From the NCBI GenBank assembly GCA_019787685.1, contig JAHNUO010000011.1, forward strand, positions 930,001 through 994,000: 64,000 nucleotides of DNA, written 5' to 3'. This DNA is from Chiua virens. Its lineage: Eukaryota; Basidiomycota; Agaricomycetes; Boletales; Boletaceae. Positions 12,295 through 25,500 of this stretch are shown here, piece by piece; position 1 is the first letter of the stretch; each line of letters starts with the position of its first letter. Made by a program: the position numbers and the translations under genes. The notes beneath the pieces are model-generated. The model saw only the letters and a list, made by a program, of their open reading frames with translations, ran no database searches and was not told the origin of the DNA.

Positions 12295-12776
12295 ATCAGC
12301 TGTTGGATCACTTGATCTATATCTCCACGGCCTGTAGCACCTGGTTACCAACTGCTCGAGATCCGCCAAAACTCGAGATTTGTTAGTAAGGACAGCAAGA
12401 GACATTTGTCTAGTCATCCGTATTGACTATGCTTGAGATCAATTACCATCAGATCGACAAAGATACTTGAATGGCTGAACCGTTATCACACAAACCGTCA
12501 CTATACATAAATCACAACGCACTTCACATAGTTTATAATATGCATGTACTGTCTAACATGACCACACCCGCTGGACCATAAACACATTGGATGGCCCTCT
12601 CAGCTAGTTCGCAAGGATTGAACGACATGGCAAGAAATCTTGTAGAGTGAACCACCTAGTTGTGTGAGAAGGTTCAAGACCAGTATGCTCGGCAACATGC
12701 CATCGTCGGGGCTGATTTACCCTGTCATGCATGCGATCGCACGTATCGGCGGGTTTCGAGTCCATTCCCCAGCCCT
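12295..12776. other. Intergenic, nothing recognised
   Basis: Downstream flank of the transposon and 3' flank of the minus-strand gene that ends at 12777. No convincing frame, repeat or RNA gene was seen. Confidence 0.5.
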
Positions 12777-13408
12777 TCACGACGTCTTCGTAACAGCACT
12801 CGTGGTAGTGACCATCTTCTCCAGTTCCTCCACGAGCGACTCCATCACGTCGACGTCCTCCTGAGGTCGTTTATCCCCCGCCGTCGTCGATGAGACACCC
12901 ATCTGCGTCTGACGCACAGGCTCGAGTGGCGTCCCGCCCCCATCGAACCCCGGTGCGACCCGTCTGAGCGCCTCCCGCTTCCGCCGCTCGTTGTCGTCCT
13001 CGCGCATCTGGAGGAGGTTTTGGCGGCGTGCGGTGTAGGCTGCGAGGGTGTTTCGGCGGGCGGATTCGAGGGTGAGGATATGGGGCTCGAGGACGAACGG
13101 GTAGGCGAACTGCCAGGGTCGTGTGCGGTGAGGCGACTTGGTATGGGCGAGGGGTGGGTGGGACTCACGTAGGGGGTGACACTGTCTGGAAGAGGGTGGA
13201 TATCGGGGGGAAGTTCGACCTGGAAGGGAGATGAGATACGACGATCGTGGATGGGAATGACGCACGGGTGGGGGTACCCTCACCGCAGGACTCTTGATGA
13301 GCGGGACGCGCGCAGCAGCTGCATACTGAGATTGTGTCGCTACCAAGTGTATCCGGTTACGAGTCGGACGAGCGTTGGGTCGAGCAAAGACTTACAATGA
13401 TCTGCCAT
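12777..13408 (-). CDS. Conserved small protein of unknown function
   Basis: Four exons (13396-13408, 13284-13339, 13169-13219, 12777-13109) give 150 residues beginning MADHSTQSQYAAAARVPLIK. The first exon is only 13 nt. The core reads VELPPDIHPLPDSVTPY then YPFVLEPHILTLESAR, RRQNLLQMREDDNERRKREA and RRVAPGF, and the C-terminus VESLVEELEKM-like helix (MESLVEELEKM). Splice phases agree at every junction, which makes the model credible. I do not recognise the family. The ATG lies 25 bases downstream of the Enp2 stop codon on the same strand, so the two genes are almost abutting and its promoter must overlap the Enp2 3' end. Confidence 0.6.
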
Positions 13409-13433
13409 CACATGCGGGTAGAAAGACAAAATG

Positions 13434-16022
13434 CTACGAACTCATTCGTCTAAATACGTTTTTACTACCACTTCGCATCCCCTTTCTACGTTGCTTGCGA
13501 CCACTTCGTTCACTCTCGCTCATCTCGGTTTTTGGCTCTTCTACACCACGTTCCATACCTGAACCAAATACCTCGACACCCCTTCGGACCTGCATTTTCT
13601 TCTTTTGAGTCGCCAGCTCGGGCGTGTCCTCGCCAGCACCAGAGGGAATAAACGTCATTTCCATCCCACCATCCGCGCTAAACCGTACCTTCGAGGGTAC
13701 TGTCGCAGAAGACTTGGCCGACGGTCGAGCAAGCCGTTGTCCAAACGACGCCTCCTTGTCCTTTGTCCTCCCAGCCAAACCACTCGTCCGAGCATCAAGC
13801 GGTACGAAATGAACTTTGCTCGACTGTCTGCTGGCATCGCGTGTTCGCGAGTCGACTTGCTGAAGACGCGCGTTTTTCTGCTCTGCCCTGAATCGGAGAT
13901 CGTGTCGATTGAGCGCTGTGTGGTGCAAAGCGTTAGTTACCGGAAATGAATCCACTTTTCCTGGCTATACCCACCGCCAGCATCGGAGCTGTCATCACTC
14001 TCACTGTCGTCCTCACTGCTCTCATCACCGCTACTACCCAACCCGTCGGATGACATTCTGTCACTCTCATCTGCCTCCTCCACAGCCGTCTTTCCCCGGG
14101 ATGAATTTGCATTTTTCTGTGCAACCGAAGAGGGATTGAGGAGCGCGTACTCCCTGCTCGTCTCGTCCACCGCAAAGTCAGGGTTTGCAAAAAGTTCTTT
14201 GAATCGAGCATCATTAAGCAGTGTGAGTCCTTCACCGGCCGGTTCGTGCTCCACAGACATGGCCTCGTTTTCAGCGTCAGCGTTGCTCCCCTCCGCAGCC
14301 TTTGTGGCCTTTCTCGCCTTTCTCTTCTCCTCTCTCCGCCGCGCTCGCTCTGCGTCCCGTGCGATCTTCTCCGCAAGGGCCTTGTTGACCTTGACAGACG
14401 ACGTAGCCCCGCCCTTGCGCGTACGTATACGAGTATCCGCCAATTTCTCGAGGCGTTCCTTGACAAGTCTCTCGCGGTGCTCCGCATAGGAAAAGGGATT
14501 GGCGATGACGCGTGCAGTGTCATAAAGGTTGAGAGACACGAAGTAGCCGTGCATGTATGGTTTAAGTGCAGGCGTGCCAACAAGGTGATCAAGCCCGAGG
14601 CTGGGTACCAAGGGACAGAGAAGAATCAACGCTTGTATACAATGAATGACAAAAGAAGGGGGACGTACGTCCGCAACTCGTTCCTCTCGATGAATTTGTA
14701 GTCTTCATACACGTTTCGAACGCTCGTGTCCTCCATTTCTTCCGTGATATTTTCGAGAAAGCTGGCCCAACGCGGTGCTGGGCCTAGCTGAGGGATATAA
14801 TACGATGCCATTTTGATGCCTTCATTCGCAGTGAGGAGCAAACCACTCCCCGGTATATGGTGAATGTCATTGAGGTCGGTCGTCGGCGTGATGGACACGA
14901 AATTCGACGACGGCTATCCGAGACACGCATGAGCACAACACACCATACAACCACACCCGTCATACCGTATTCCTGTCCCAAATCTTGACCACCTTTTTAT
15001 CCGCACTGAGCACCATCCCATCGCCTGCCATGCGGCTCCCGCCTTCCAGCCAAGCGACGCGTTTGAGCGGCAACCCATACCCCTGGTCCTTGAACGCAAA
15101 CGGCCGCGGCGACCGCACATCATACAACAGTGTATGCCCCGTCGTCGTCCCAATCGCATACGACAGCCCGTCCGACCGCGCCGCAATCGCCGTCACCCCC
15201 AGCCCGTCCACCGTCGACTCGTCCACGCCCGGCAGCGTCACCCTCGTCCGTCCCGTCTTCACGAGCCGTCCCTGGGGCAGGTCGAGCACCCCGACCACCG
15301 CGCGCGACCGCAGGTCCCAGAACTGCACGCCCGCACGCCCGTCGAGGCCAAACGCGAGTAGCTGATGGGCCGGGTTGACGTCGATGCAGTTGACGCCCGC
15401 AATCGCATCCCCATCCCCGTCGCGGAGCACGAGCGGGTTCAAAAACCGCCCCTGCTCGAGGTTGAGCCGGTACACCTCGTGTCCAGCACCAGCGACGAGC
15501 GCGTCGCACGAGGGATAGTGGTACGCGAGCGACCGGCCGAATCGGGGGATGCGCGTGCGGTAGTGGAACCCGCTTTGGGTGTGCAGCTCGAGGGTGCGGT
15601 CAGTTTTGGAGGTGGATCGTCTTGGTCCAGTCGTCGGAGAGGATCTGTCGTCATATTGAGCATGGCGCGAGCATGTGGCGAACGGAAGCACGCACAGTGA
15701 AATCGACGTTTTCGGCGTCGCCGTGACGCTCAAATTTGAGGGTGAGCTGGTCTAAATCCCAGACGCGCATCTGGGGTTTGTACGTCCCCGTCGCGATGGC
15801 ATGGTGTCCATCTCGGGTGGTCTTGATTTTGTTGCTCGCCTCTGGAAACTCGAACCCCTGGATGAGTTCTATCTGACCCTCGACATGTTCACGAAGAGCC
15901 CGTTTTCCTTTTGCTTTGGTCGTCCTGGTTTTCGTGAGCCAGTCAGGTATCGAGGACGAGGAACCAGCAACGGCGCCGTTGACGATGTAGACCTTGACAT
16001 CGCTCATCTTGACAAGCCACAT
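13434..16022 (-). CDS. ENP2: Nucleolar WD40 protein Enp2/NOL10 (one apparent frame break)
   Basis: Five exons: 15696-16022, 14966-15644, 14669-14913, 13975-14600, 13434-13915. The sequence follows Enp2/NOL10 throughout: SDVKVYIVNGA, FEFPEASNKIK, TGTYKPQMRVWDL, ENVDFT|ILSDDW, FHYRTRIPRFGRSL, YRLNLEQGRFLNP, LGLDHLVGTPALKPYMHG, and SKNVFRRM at the end. Enp2 is an essential component of the small-subunit processome in the nucleolus (family knowledge). Frame: within exon 2 the conserved reading LQN|DRTLELHTQ is interrupted by one extra base at 15602 (T on the coding strand), giving AAC TGA; both sides are strongly conserved, so the position is pinned. The start is either 16022 or the ATG at 16007. 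Confidence 0.88.
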
Positions 16023-16231
16023 ACATCGTCAAGGATAAGAAAAAATACAACACGTGACTAATTACCCCTGTCACTCAAAAGTACTACCTATGAGCCATTC
16101 CTGAGCAATTGCATTAAACAAGATCATGTAGGTGTTCGACATATGTACTCAGGGTGAAACGTAGGAATAAAGGCACGATTTACCTCCGCCGTCCAGCGCA
16201 TCGTCCGCGGTACCCCTCAGCGGTTGAGATC

Positions 16232-17477
16232 TCAATACGTCTTCTTCTTCTCGTCCACGGAAAGGCCGCCTGAAAAAAAGTTAATAACGGTCGAATGATA
16301 ATCGAGAAATAGTTTTACCCGGGCCAATATTTACGAGAAGAATAAGACCACCGACGATCGCTGCGAAAAAACTATAAACAAGCGACCCTGCCAATCATCG
16401 AAAGGACTTACAGAGCGTCTGGAAGAAGTCATATCTGAAGGCACACATAAGTGACAAGAGGAACGACACGTCAATCAGGTACTCACTTGAGGAAATCACG
16501 CTGAGGGTGTTTGCTATGTACGCTCCACCAATTGTTGGCAAAGACGTTGAAGATACTCAACACGATGACCAAAAAGGTGGCGGTCCACTTGGCTTTAAAG
16601 CCAATGGCAACCATGGTACATGCGGCGAGACCAAAGAGGGAGACAAAAACACGCCCTATGCTCCACTTGCCTTGGAGGATGAAACCGAGGAACAAGAAGA
16701 TGAGCAAAACGCGTCCGGCGAGGAGGAAACTGTCACAGACAATCAGCGGGATTAGCGAGGATTTAAGAACAAGACAAACTATTTCTTGCGGTCCGTTTCG
16801 CTTATAGTGGGTAGCCCGGCAAAGTTCTTCCTTTTTGAGATGAGGGTTTCACTGAATACCATGACAAGGCCACCGATGACGCTGAGGTTGCGGAGGAAAA
16901 AGTTGAGATCAAAGATGAGGCCATAACCGAACCCTTGCGAGATGACGACGAGGAAGAGCCCAAGGACCGCGAATTCCGTAAAACGCTTTGATATCACGGC
17001 GGAGGATGCCACCAGCATGACCTACACCGGCATGATTGATACACGGTGGAAAAGAAACAATGAGAATGACACGTACGATGACATTCAGAAAGAGGAAAAG
17101 ATGGGATAGACCCCAGTAAAAGTGTCTATGGCTATTGAAACGAGTCAAAGAACTGGTGCCGAAAAGAAGCGAGGCACGGACGTTTGCAAATACCAGAGTT
17201 GGTCACCCCACTGAGTGACAATTCGGAGGGCATCCTCGAAGAAAGTGACGACGATTAGAAAGCGCCCGATGGCAGGGAGGTGGGGTCGGAAGGGCTGTGA
17301 GTAGACCTCGATGGCATCCTCGACCTGTTTTCCAAACACCCTAAGTTTCTCTAGTGGGTCGTCGGGGTTCGCGGCCCTGTAGCCGGTGGAAGGGGTAGTG
17401 GAATTTGAGAAGCCGTGTGGGTCAGCATTGTAGCTGGCTGCGACGGGGCGGCCGATGTTGATGCGGGAGTAGGACAT
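16232..17477 (-). CDS. ERV29: SURF4/Erv29-family ER cargo receptor
   Basis: Seven exons (17182-17477, 17077-17131, 16780-17021, 16487-16729, 16412-16434, 16319-16360, 16232-16269) give an unbroken 312-residue polytopic membrane protein. Family strings are present: FGKQVEDAIEVYSQPFRPHLP, RIVTQWGDQLWYLQTHRH, NLSVIGGLVMVFSETLISKR, KKYFLLAGRVLLIFLFLGF, NNWWSVHSKHPQRDFLKYDFFQTLS. The C-terminus ends KKTY, a KKXX di-lysine signal for COPI retrieval to the ER. The protein selects soluble cargo into COPII vesicles (family knowledge). One exon is 23 nt and another 38 nt; phases all agree. It is divergent from the DNAJC11 gene with 140 bp between start codons. Confidence 0.9.
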
Positions 17478-17617
17478 GGTGGAGGCTGGCTGAGTGACCC
17501 TGCACACAAAAACATCAAGACGTGGCAATTTACACCGTGAGAATATTGATCATAGTCACATGATCTACACTTTGAACGCGTTACCATGACCGGTTTCAAC
17601 TTTTGCAAGTGACTGGC
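17478..17617. promoter_or_regulatory. Short bidirectional promoter (SURF4 / DNAJC11)
   Basis: Only 140 bp separate the start codons of two divergent genes, so both core promoters must lie here or in the transcribed leaders. No TATA box is obvious. Co-expression is a plausible but untested inference. Confidence 0.5.
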
Positions 17618-20096
17618 ATGTCTTCCACCGGAGATTCATTAGAGACAAGAGACTACCTCTAGTCAGTGCATGTCGGTGTTCGTGGCGCGTAGCTGACTGT
17701 GCACTCAGTGCCGTGCTCAATTTGCCACCGACTGCCTCCCAGAATGAAATAAGAGAACGCTATAAGGCACTGTCCGTCATTTTTCATCCGGACAAGCAGC
17801 AGCAACACGGCGAACACACCGAGGACACCGTTGCATCCACGTTCCTCGACATTCAGAAAGCCTATGAGGGTGAGTCTCGCAGACGCTCTCGGACGCCGTT
17901 CCATTTTGCATCCCGTCTCCTAACTGCCGTGTAAATTAGTCTTGTCAGATCCATTTCTTCGGTGCGTTACCGTATCCCCTTTCATTCCCTCGTGCGGCTC
18001 ACACTTCTTCGGTCCTACGCCGTCAGACAAGTTTATGATCGCCTGGGTAAGTCTTGTTTGCAACGTGCCATCCGTCTCAGCTCTCTTTATAAATCCTTTA
18101 CCCAGGGCCAGATGGTCTGAAACAAAAATGGCCCGCGGAGCTGCGATCGAGAGATAACGAAGAAGTAGGCTCTCGATATTGAAACCCCAGACCAGAATAC
18201 TCAGCGAAGGGAAAATCAGATCAAGACGATACTCAATGAATGGGAATTTGATCGGCGCCATGAGATTGTTGAACAACTTCTTCAGCCGAGAGGTTCGATT
18301 ACGTGCGCCATCAAGGCCTCCTCCCTATTTGCAAGCGGCAACGCTTCCAGCCCGAATCCCCGAAATGTTCTCAACCGCATACGTGGCATTGGCGTTACCA
18401 CTTTCGGCGTCCGCCAGAATGTTACGGTCAGATCTTGTTCGTCTTTACCCAATCTGATTGATCCGACGACAGTGTTTCCATCCTGTAGAAGCGCTTAGGA
18501 CCGAACACTACTGTTGCCATCACTGGTCTCGCTCAATCAGGCCCACGGAGCATTACGCGTACGCTAACGGGAACTCTACAGCATCAGTTGACTCCACGAT
18601 TCGCACTCGAAGTAAGTTTCACACGTGTGCAGCACCCCTTGGCTTTTGACTCAGGGGACGGCAAACCAATTTCGTTCTAGTTGACAGCAGCGTTTCTCAA
18701 GCCTCACATCATCGCCGCTGCGACGACGTACAATGACAATGATAATGCCGTTTCGCTACGAACGGGCTTTGTTCCGGCCTTGTGGCGCACTGTTCCCCCG
18801 TTCTTGACCTTATCTGTCGGTCGCCGATTATTCCGTCACTCCCCCACTCAGGCATCAACGACCTGGACGTTCTCGCCAGGGTCGCCTGTTGGCCGTCTCG
18901 AGTTGCACGTGCACTCGTCAAAGCCGTTTGACCTAACGTTACCAGATGAATACACGCAGTCGTCGGAGCCCGGTGAACCCATGTTTGACAACGGGCCTGG
19001 GTCCATTTCTGGGTTTGGGGTAGGTATTGGGTCATGGTCGTGCGGCCTGATTCTTCACGGCATCGAATCATGCATCACCGTCAATTATTCCGTATTCTTG
19101 CATGAACTCGCCCTGCGCCTGAAAACGGGCGTGGAAATTGGTTTACCAGGCGTGGCATATTCCCTTTCGGCAAAATGGAGTGGCAAGAGGGCTGCCTTTT
19201 CGACTACCGCAGGGGTAGGTAACTGGGGTGTGTTCGTGAGACTTGAGTAAGCCACCTGTTGATCTGTACTGGCTTCCCTGTTGCTCAAAGTGCTGTCAGG
19301 CTATCATATTTGCGGCAGAAATGGACGTTGCCGATTACACTCTCGCCAGAGAATGATCACACCTTGGCGTTCTATTCCATCGTAATACCTTCCACGGCAT
19401 TGACCCTTGGATATCAATTCATACTCAAACCCCGCCGTCGGGCCCAGCGTGCCAAGTACGTTGCATGCCCCTGAAATTTTTTGGGGTGTTTATTGAAGGG
19501 GATATAGGTACTTTGATGCAGCCCGAAGGACGCTGAAAGAGGATAGATCGGCGGTAATGAGGGAGATCGAGAATACCATTCTCCTATTGAGAGAGCCTGC
19601 GAGGAGGCACATGGATGCTGAAAGAGCGATAGGAGGTGACTGTTCACGGCAAAGGATGCATATAATCCCCTAAACTGACGTACTGCCAGGATTGGTGATC
19701 CTGGAGGCGGCCTATGGACCCAGGCCTATGGACAATGAAACGGCGGGGCTTGATGTGGACGTGACGATACCTGTTCAAGCGCTGGTGCATAATAGTCAAG
19801 TTTACGTGTCGAACAAAGTGCCCAAGGTGATTTTTTGCGCCAATATGCCGGGAAATTCCCAAGAGATTTATTGTTTGCTTGCTAGTCGGGAATACAGGGA
19901 TTCTATGACCCGGCACCAAAGACCCCTAAATCATTACGGGTACGGTACATGTTCCGTGAGCAGATGCACTATGCCGAAATTCCAGAGTGGATGTCTATCG
20001 TACTTCCATTGCGAGGTGAGATCCGTCCGCGTTTGAGTTTCAGACTATTGACAGCATTGGTTTTTTTTTCCCAAAAAAGAACATTTAGTCGTGTAG
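17618..20096 (+). CDS. DNAJC11-family J-protein
   Basis: Thirteen exons give an unbroken 597-residue protein: 17618-17661, 17709-17869, 17940-17961, 18027-18046, 18106-18164, 18205-18426, 18489-18611, 18681-19246, 19291-19455, 19508-19635, 19690-19826, 19886-20015, 20080-20096. The J domain has HPD at residues 41-43 (VIFHPDKQ). The middle matches DNAJC11 (RGSITCAIKASSLF, IRGIGVTTFGVRQN) and the C-terminus has SGIQGFYDPAPKTPKSLRVR and MHYAEIPEWM. In animals DNAJC11 is associated with the MICOS complex of mitochondria; the fungal role is inferred from that. The intron at 18165-18204 is only 40 nt. The final exon is 17 nt. Confidence 0.9.
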
Positions 20097-21128
20097 AGCA
20101 GCGGGAGATGGACCCCAAAAATTGTTTACCAGTTACCTGGCACGATATTTCCGAAGGAGGCACAGTGTCGCACTGTTTGAGCCATCCAGTGACTCACCTG
20201 CCGCACAGACACATCGCATAGGAACATTACATTTATATTGTACATACACCCCCCTCATTGCATTACGACAGGATAATTGATGGACAATCCGTCGAGGTGT
20301 GAGATCCAGGGGATGGTGTGGATTTATGAAGAACACGTCGAATGACAATGTTGCAAGACTGTGGTTCCAAGTGGGAGGTGAACGATGTACGCACGAGATC
20401 GTCGTCGGGAATTGGAATGTGGCGAAAACAAGCTATGTCCGCAGTGATGCACAGGGATGGGGACAACAAGCAGCATGGTCGTGGCTCGTCATGAGGTTGA
20501 GGCCCATCAACGTTGAGCAAGACTAAAAGAGGTACTTCCATATGCCAAAGTGGCTCTCCGATCGTGATCAGGCCGAGACACAGCGTCAGAAAGAGGGGAC
20601 CGGATAGTCGGGGAGGATGGGGAGGATGGAAGCCAACGTTGCCTAGGTGGCGAGGTGCATGGGGTCGGAAGTATGAAAAGCACTACAGCGGGTAATCCCC
20701 GTTGAGCACCCTGAATTTGAGACGATGTGCTGGCGAGGACAAGGTTGTAGAGGGGGCGGGCGGTACGAGCTCAATTTGAGAGAAAGCGGAAGGCCGCGCA
20801 AGAAAGTTACGGAATTTACCGAGGTATATATATATATTCTATAAGAATTCCCAAAGATTAGATCGGGGTATCACCGGTGGATTCATACTGCAAGTGCACT
20901 CGGGAATCTCCAACCTCCTCGAGCGATGAAAACAGCCTAGTGGCGTTGCTAAAGTTTTTATCCCGATCTCGACGTTTTGATTTTTGATTTTTTTTTTATA
21001 AAGTTGCTAACTCAATTCAAACCTAAAATAATTACCAAGTTGGGTCGTCCCTCCTCTCGAGTAAATGTGCCTGCAAATATATAGCGAGATCATTCCATTC
21101 CCCCAATTCCCATCTCCCTCCCCCAGTT
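20097..21128. other. Intergenic region with TA-rich stretch
   Basis: A minus-strand frame of 92 codons (20263-20541, starting MEVPLLVLLN) has no recognisable match and may be chance. A (TA)n tract at about 20826-20838 and long T runs near 20990 lie upstream of the WOPR gene, and the leader at 21040-21128 is pyrimidine-rich (CTCCC repeats), as is usual for fungal promoters and 5' leaders. Confidence 0.45.
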
Positions 21129-22532
21129 ATGCAGCATCCCTCCCTCCAGAACGTCCGCATCCGCTCCACCAGAGACGCCCTCCATGTCTTTTACGCAGTC
21201 GCTCGCACCTTCATCCCCCTCATAACACGCCGCCTCGACGCAGAGGAGCGCCGTGCCATCGTCCCCGGCAATGTATACGTCTGGGAAGAACGCAGCGCCA
21301 ACTCAGAGGCTACCGGCCTCGGCATGGAGCGTTGGTCCGTCCCTCTCCCCTTCTTCTCCCCACTTTCTCACCCCAAAACAGGACAGACGGCATGGGCTGG
21401 GGTCCGAGTCGTGTGCGCGACGTACGTCTCGCTCTCTCCCTCTCTCTTCCCCACTCATTTCCCTTCAGGACTTTCTTTTCTACCACCAAAAGGAGTGCGA
21501 CATGAGTGATGATCCAGCAAGCGCCTCTACTCCCTGGGCGCAAATGATTAGGTCAGTCATTTATCCCTTTCTCGAACACCCCTCCCATGTCGCTCCATGA
21601 ACCTAATCCGATCATCTTCATTACATTTAACCCTCTCGCTTATACAGCATGTACCCCTCTCCTCGATCCCGCGCAACCAGCGAATCTGAACGCTTAATAA
21701 AGCAAACTTACAGTGTGCGCGTTTCTTTGCCCGATGATCGCCCACGAGGCATATTCAGAAAATGGCACCTCAGTATGTGTTTCATGGCAATCTCCGCAGC
21801 CCTCCCTCTCTCACACAACATTCTCCTTCTCTAGCGGCTTACTTTAGCCAACAAAAACTCGATCGTCTCAACACTATTGATAACATCCAGGGCATCGGTG
21901 ATGTCCCCGTCCCAGACGGTTGGTTCCGCAGTGCCCGTCGAGATGGCAAATCTCGCAGGGATGACGATCTCCCCAAATCCGTCGTCGCAAAGCGCATCTC
22001 TCAAACTTCCGTGGAAGCTGTCATCCAGTCCGCTGACCCCGTACCCCCTTCTTTCTACCACTCACAACCTTCCGCTGCTATCTATACCCAATTCCCCACG
22101 TCATCCAGTACTTCTCAATTGGAGCTCGCAGAACCGCCTAATGCACGGAAAACTACCTTCTCCTTGCCGTCATCAGCCGACCACCCTTCTCATTACGCCT
22201 CAAGCGGTATCCGCCAGACTACATATTCGGAACCTAATTTAGTCGCCGGCAGGGATCACGTACGCCATCGAGAGGGTCACCCTTTCGTCATCCCCAATTG
22301 CCCGCCCTCTCCCCCCTCCTCTTCCTCATCCACCCCTGCAACTCCCAGTCCCCAGATGAACCCGGTCCACATGTCGGAAAAACTCGTACCCCTCGACTTT
22401 CTCCAGAGCCTAGCTTACCCGAGAAGAGACCCCATTGACGAACAGTTCCTCCAGCGCTTCTCTACCCAGAGCTTGACGTCCTCCACGCTCAGAGGTTCAG
22501 CGCCCCATACGTTCTCTGGTAGAATATTCTAG
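21129..22532 (+). CDS. WOPR (Gti1/Pac2 family) transcription regulator
   Basis: Five exons (21129-21334, 21382-21421, 21469-21551, 21648-21772, 21835-22532) give an unbroken 383-residue protein. The WOPR DNA-binding domain opens the protein: NVRIRSTRDALHVFYAV, TRRLDAEERRAIVPGNVYVW, EATGLGMERWTDGMGWGPSR, DDFLFYHQKE, then LIKQTYSVRV, PRGIFRKWHLTAYFSQQKLDR and IGDVPVP. The two WOPR halves are complete. The C-terminal half is Ser/Pro-rich and low in structure. WOPR proteins (Wor1, Ryp1, Gti1, Pac2) are master regulators of fungal morphology and development. The targets of this one cannot be read from the sequence. Confidence 0.9.
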
Positions 22533-25500
22533 TTGTATGTCATATGACGGACTCTCCACCTCACGTTTTACCTCGTTACGCACTCGACATTGAACTCTCA
22601 CGTATATAGATTATGGACTCACTCTGGAGTTTTGCTTTCTTCTTTTTCGTGGCTTTCGTGTATGGTATGGTACCTCGCATTGGACTAAAATATGAGCGAT
22701 ATTATTCGGCACGTGATGACTTCTCTTGTTTCTTGTCAATGGTTGTCCGGCGAGTCCTAGTATGTCTGAAAGCAAGGTCTACTGGTTCCGCACTGATTCT
22801 ACACCACCCATACAGTCCATCTAAACCCACGGGACGTGTCTTGTCCGGTACTTTTCTCCAACGCGTTTTCTGCATTCCCCCGTTTTGAAACAACCCCTGT
22901 AGATACGGATTTGAGACCCAGGATATGTCTTTTTGTTACAAAGTCGGCGTGAATAAGGTGTGTTCTTTGACACTTACAATGCTTCCGCTGGTTCGTGACC
23001 GGCATGTACAACCTCTGACAGAAATGAACTTCCTTTTGGAGCGTACGCAACTTAAGCTTTCCGCTCTCTGCGTTCGCCTGCAACCCAGAGACCAAGCTCC
23101 ATGTCGTCCGCGGACCTCCCCAGTTCGTCATCCCAGGCTTGTGTTCACCCACGCGTCTCGTGCTCGAGAAAGACACCGCAACATATGCAACGGCATGGGA
23201 CGCGGACGTGAAAGCACGTGTCACCCGCTGCGCATTGCTGGTGCTGTCCACATATTTAGCATTTATTGCATGCCTGTGTGTGTGGTGGCCCCACACGAGC
23301 GGGAAAGCGACGCTTTCTCCATTTCCCCGTGCCGCTCGGTGCTTGCCATCCGCTCACGAATGGGGTTAATGACTGTTCTGGTGCTCCTCTTTCGTTTCAT
23401 TTTCCAGGCCATCACCAATAGCTCCCGGGCTCTGACCGTCCCCTCCCGTTCTCCCTAGGCATCTTCCGTGTCTGGGCAGTACAGATGTTCCGAACGTATT
23501 CACACGTACAGCACAACCTGTGCGTCGCGATACCGATCTCAATTCAGTACGCTGGTGGGCGTGAAACGGAGGTAACTCCTTACGGTATTATGATTCCTTT
23601 GGCCGATCACACCCCAAAAGACACCTCACAATCCAGCATTCTAGGCTTTTGTGGGTTCCAATGGGGGCTTTGAAATTCCCAACCATCAGGGAGTTGGATT
23701 TCCCTTGCTACAACGAGCATCAGGGGAGGTGAATCAGAAGCACAGAAGCGGCTGGCCGTGTTCTGTGACGATGCGGAGCGACTCGGTGCTTTCTAGAAGC
23801 TAAAAGCTCAGTACTGTCCCAGTTCTGCGGCCTTGGATCCGCCAGCTATGACCCCCTGTCGGTACGTGTGCGCTCTGAACAGCATTCCAGGCTTGAATCA
23901 TCGGAAATTATGGTCGCCTTACATGAAATTCGTTGTCTAGGGGCCACGCGAGTTTTTTTGGCGTATCAGGGACAGTAGAACCAAGTGGGTTGGGGGAAAA
24001 AAGGTATTTGGATCACCTACCGTGCGTATGTGGTCGACGATGCCGGTTCTCGTGCGTGCCCTCCTTTCCAAGCACATGTTTTCCATGTTGATATTTTCAG
24101 CGCCTGCGAATATGAAGGGCCAACTCCAAACCCATGCTGTAGCGCGCTCCACCACCGTCCCCAGGGATTATCATTTGTCCACATCCGCGGGAACGCAATC
24201 TCCCGGTAAAACCTAGTTTATTTTTTGACACAATTCTGATATTTTTATCCCTGGTGTTTTCACACACGCACGGACCTGGGGATCAAAAGGTTCGTTGATT
24301 AGCGGACGCATGGATAACTGCGTCCGTCGTCCAGATATGTCCGCTCCGTGCGCGCCATAACGAGAATGAGCTCATCATCGAAATCGTTCCACGATCCCTC
24401 GGGGATACGCTTGACAAACAAGAGCTGGCCGCATACGTCCGAGTCTGATGGATCAACATCATCACAACTTGTCATGATTTTTCTTTTGGTTATAGAAACA
24501 TGGAAGAACCATGCTTTCCGTCATTGGATGTAATCATGCGCCAACGCGTCAAATTCGTATACGTTGGAGGAGGAGGCGGCTACAATTCAATGTCTCGCAC
24601 GGGCATATGGTGGCGGTGCGGGCATAATGAAAAAATTTGTTAATCAACATTCTCATCTCAGCTGGTTGCTGTCCCTTCCATATTCGTGGGCAATGTTACG
24701 TTTTGCCTGGAAGCGCGGAGTAGACGTCTTTGGATCGAAGACGTGCGATGTCCGGTGACCGTGGTCGACGAAGAAAACCGTCCATGCGGTCTTTCGTCAT
24801 TTCAAAGCCAGTTCATCATACTGGGAGCCTTGCTCGACGCAAGTGTAGCTCCCGACCAAGCTGCCAACAAGCCCACGCTATGGCCCGTCTAAACGGGGAT
24901 CATGTCATGGGTCGTCATATTTCCGCGAGTGGTCATTGCGATATGGATTTACTCATATATGAACGTAGGTTCGAGATCGCATCTATAGGGTTAGTCTACG
25001 TATTCCCCCCGCGCGTAAGTCAACGTCCTTCGTACGTAAATAACTTGAGTTTGACCCGGCGACAGGTGAGAACGCGTTTCCCATTTGCCAGAGTTTTTGA
25101 GTATTGAGTTGGCATGCGCGTGTGTCGGTTGTTTGCGTGGGTCGCACCCTGCAGAGGGGCTACAACGTGCAACCCCGGTCGGCTGCCGTCGATGATCTTC
25201 GGTCCAGACGGCCCGCCCTTCCGGATACCTAACGGCAACTAACGTTGACGACGCGTATCCGACGGAGAACAAGGCGGCTTGTGCGCTCGGTCACTGATCC
25301 TCAGTTGTGAAGCCGCGGGGCGCGCTGGTTGTTTCAAGGCTTGCAACGTTGCAGGGTCGGCTTTGCTGCGGCGAAAAACGAGTTCGGTGACTCGGCGCAG
25401 CGGGACGGCGCGCGCGCAGACAGGGTGGTGTCGGGTGGGTCTGTGGACGGACATGAGTATCATCGCCATCAAACCGTATGGATCTGTGGGCACGGCGAAC

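Noticed and set aside
15595..15610. Explaining the extra T sites as tiny introns
   Set aside because: One-base introns cannot be recognised by the spliceosome, and there are no GT..AG pairs at spliceable distance around the pinned sites.
20826..20838. (TA)n tract as a microsatellite or replication-origin signal
   Set aside because: It is short, isolated and about 300 bp upstream of a gene, more likely part of an ordinary AT-rich promoter.
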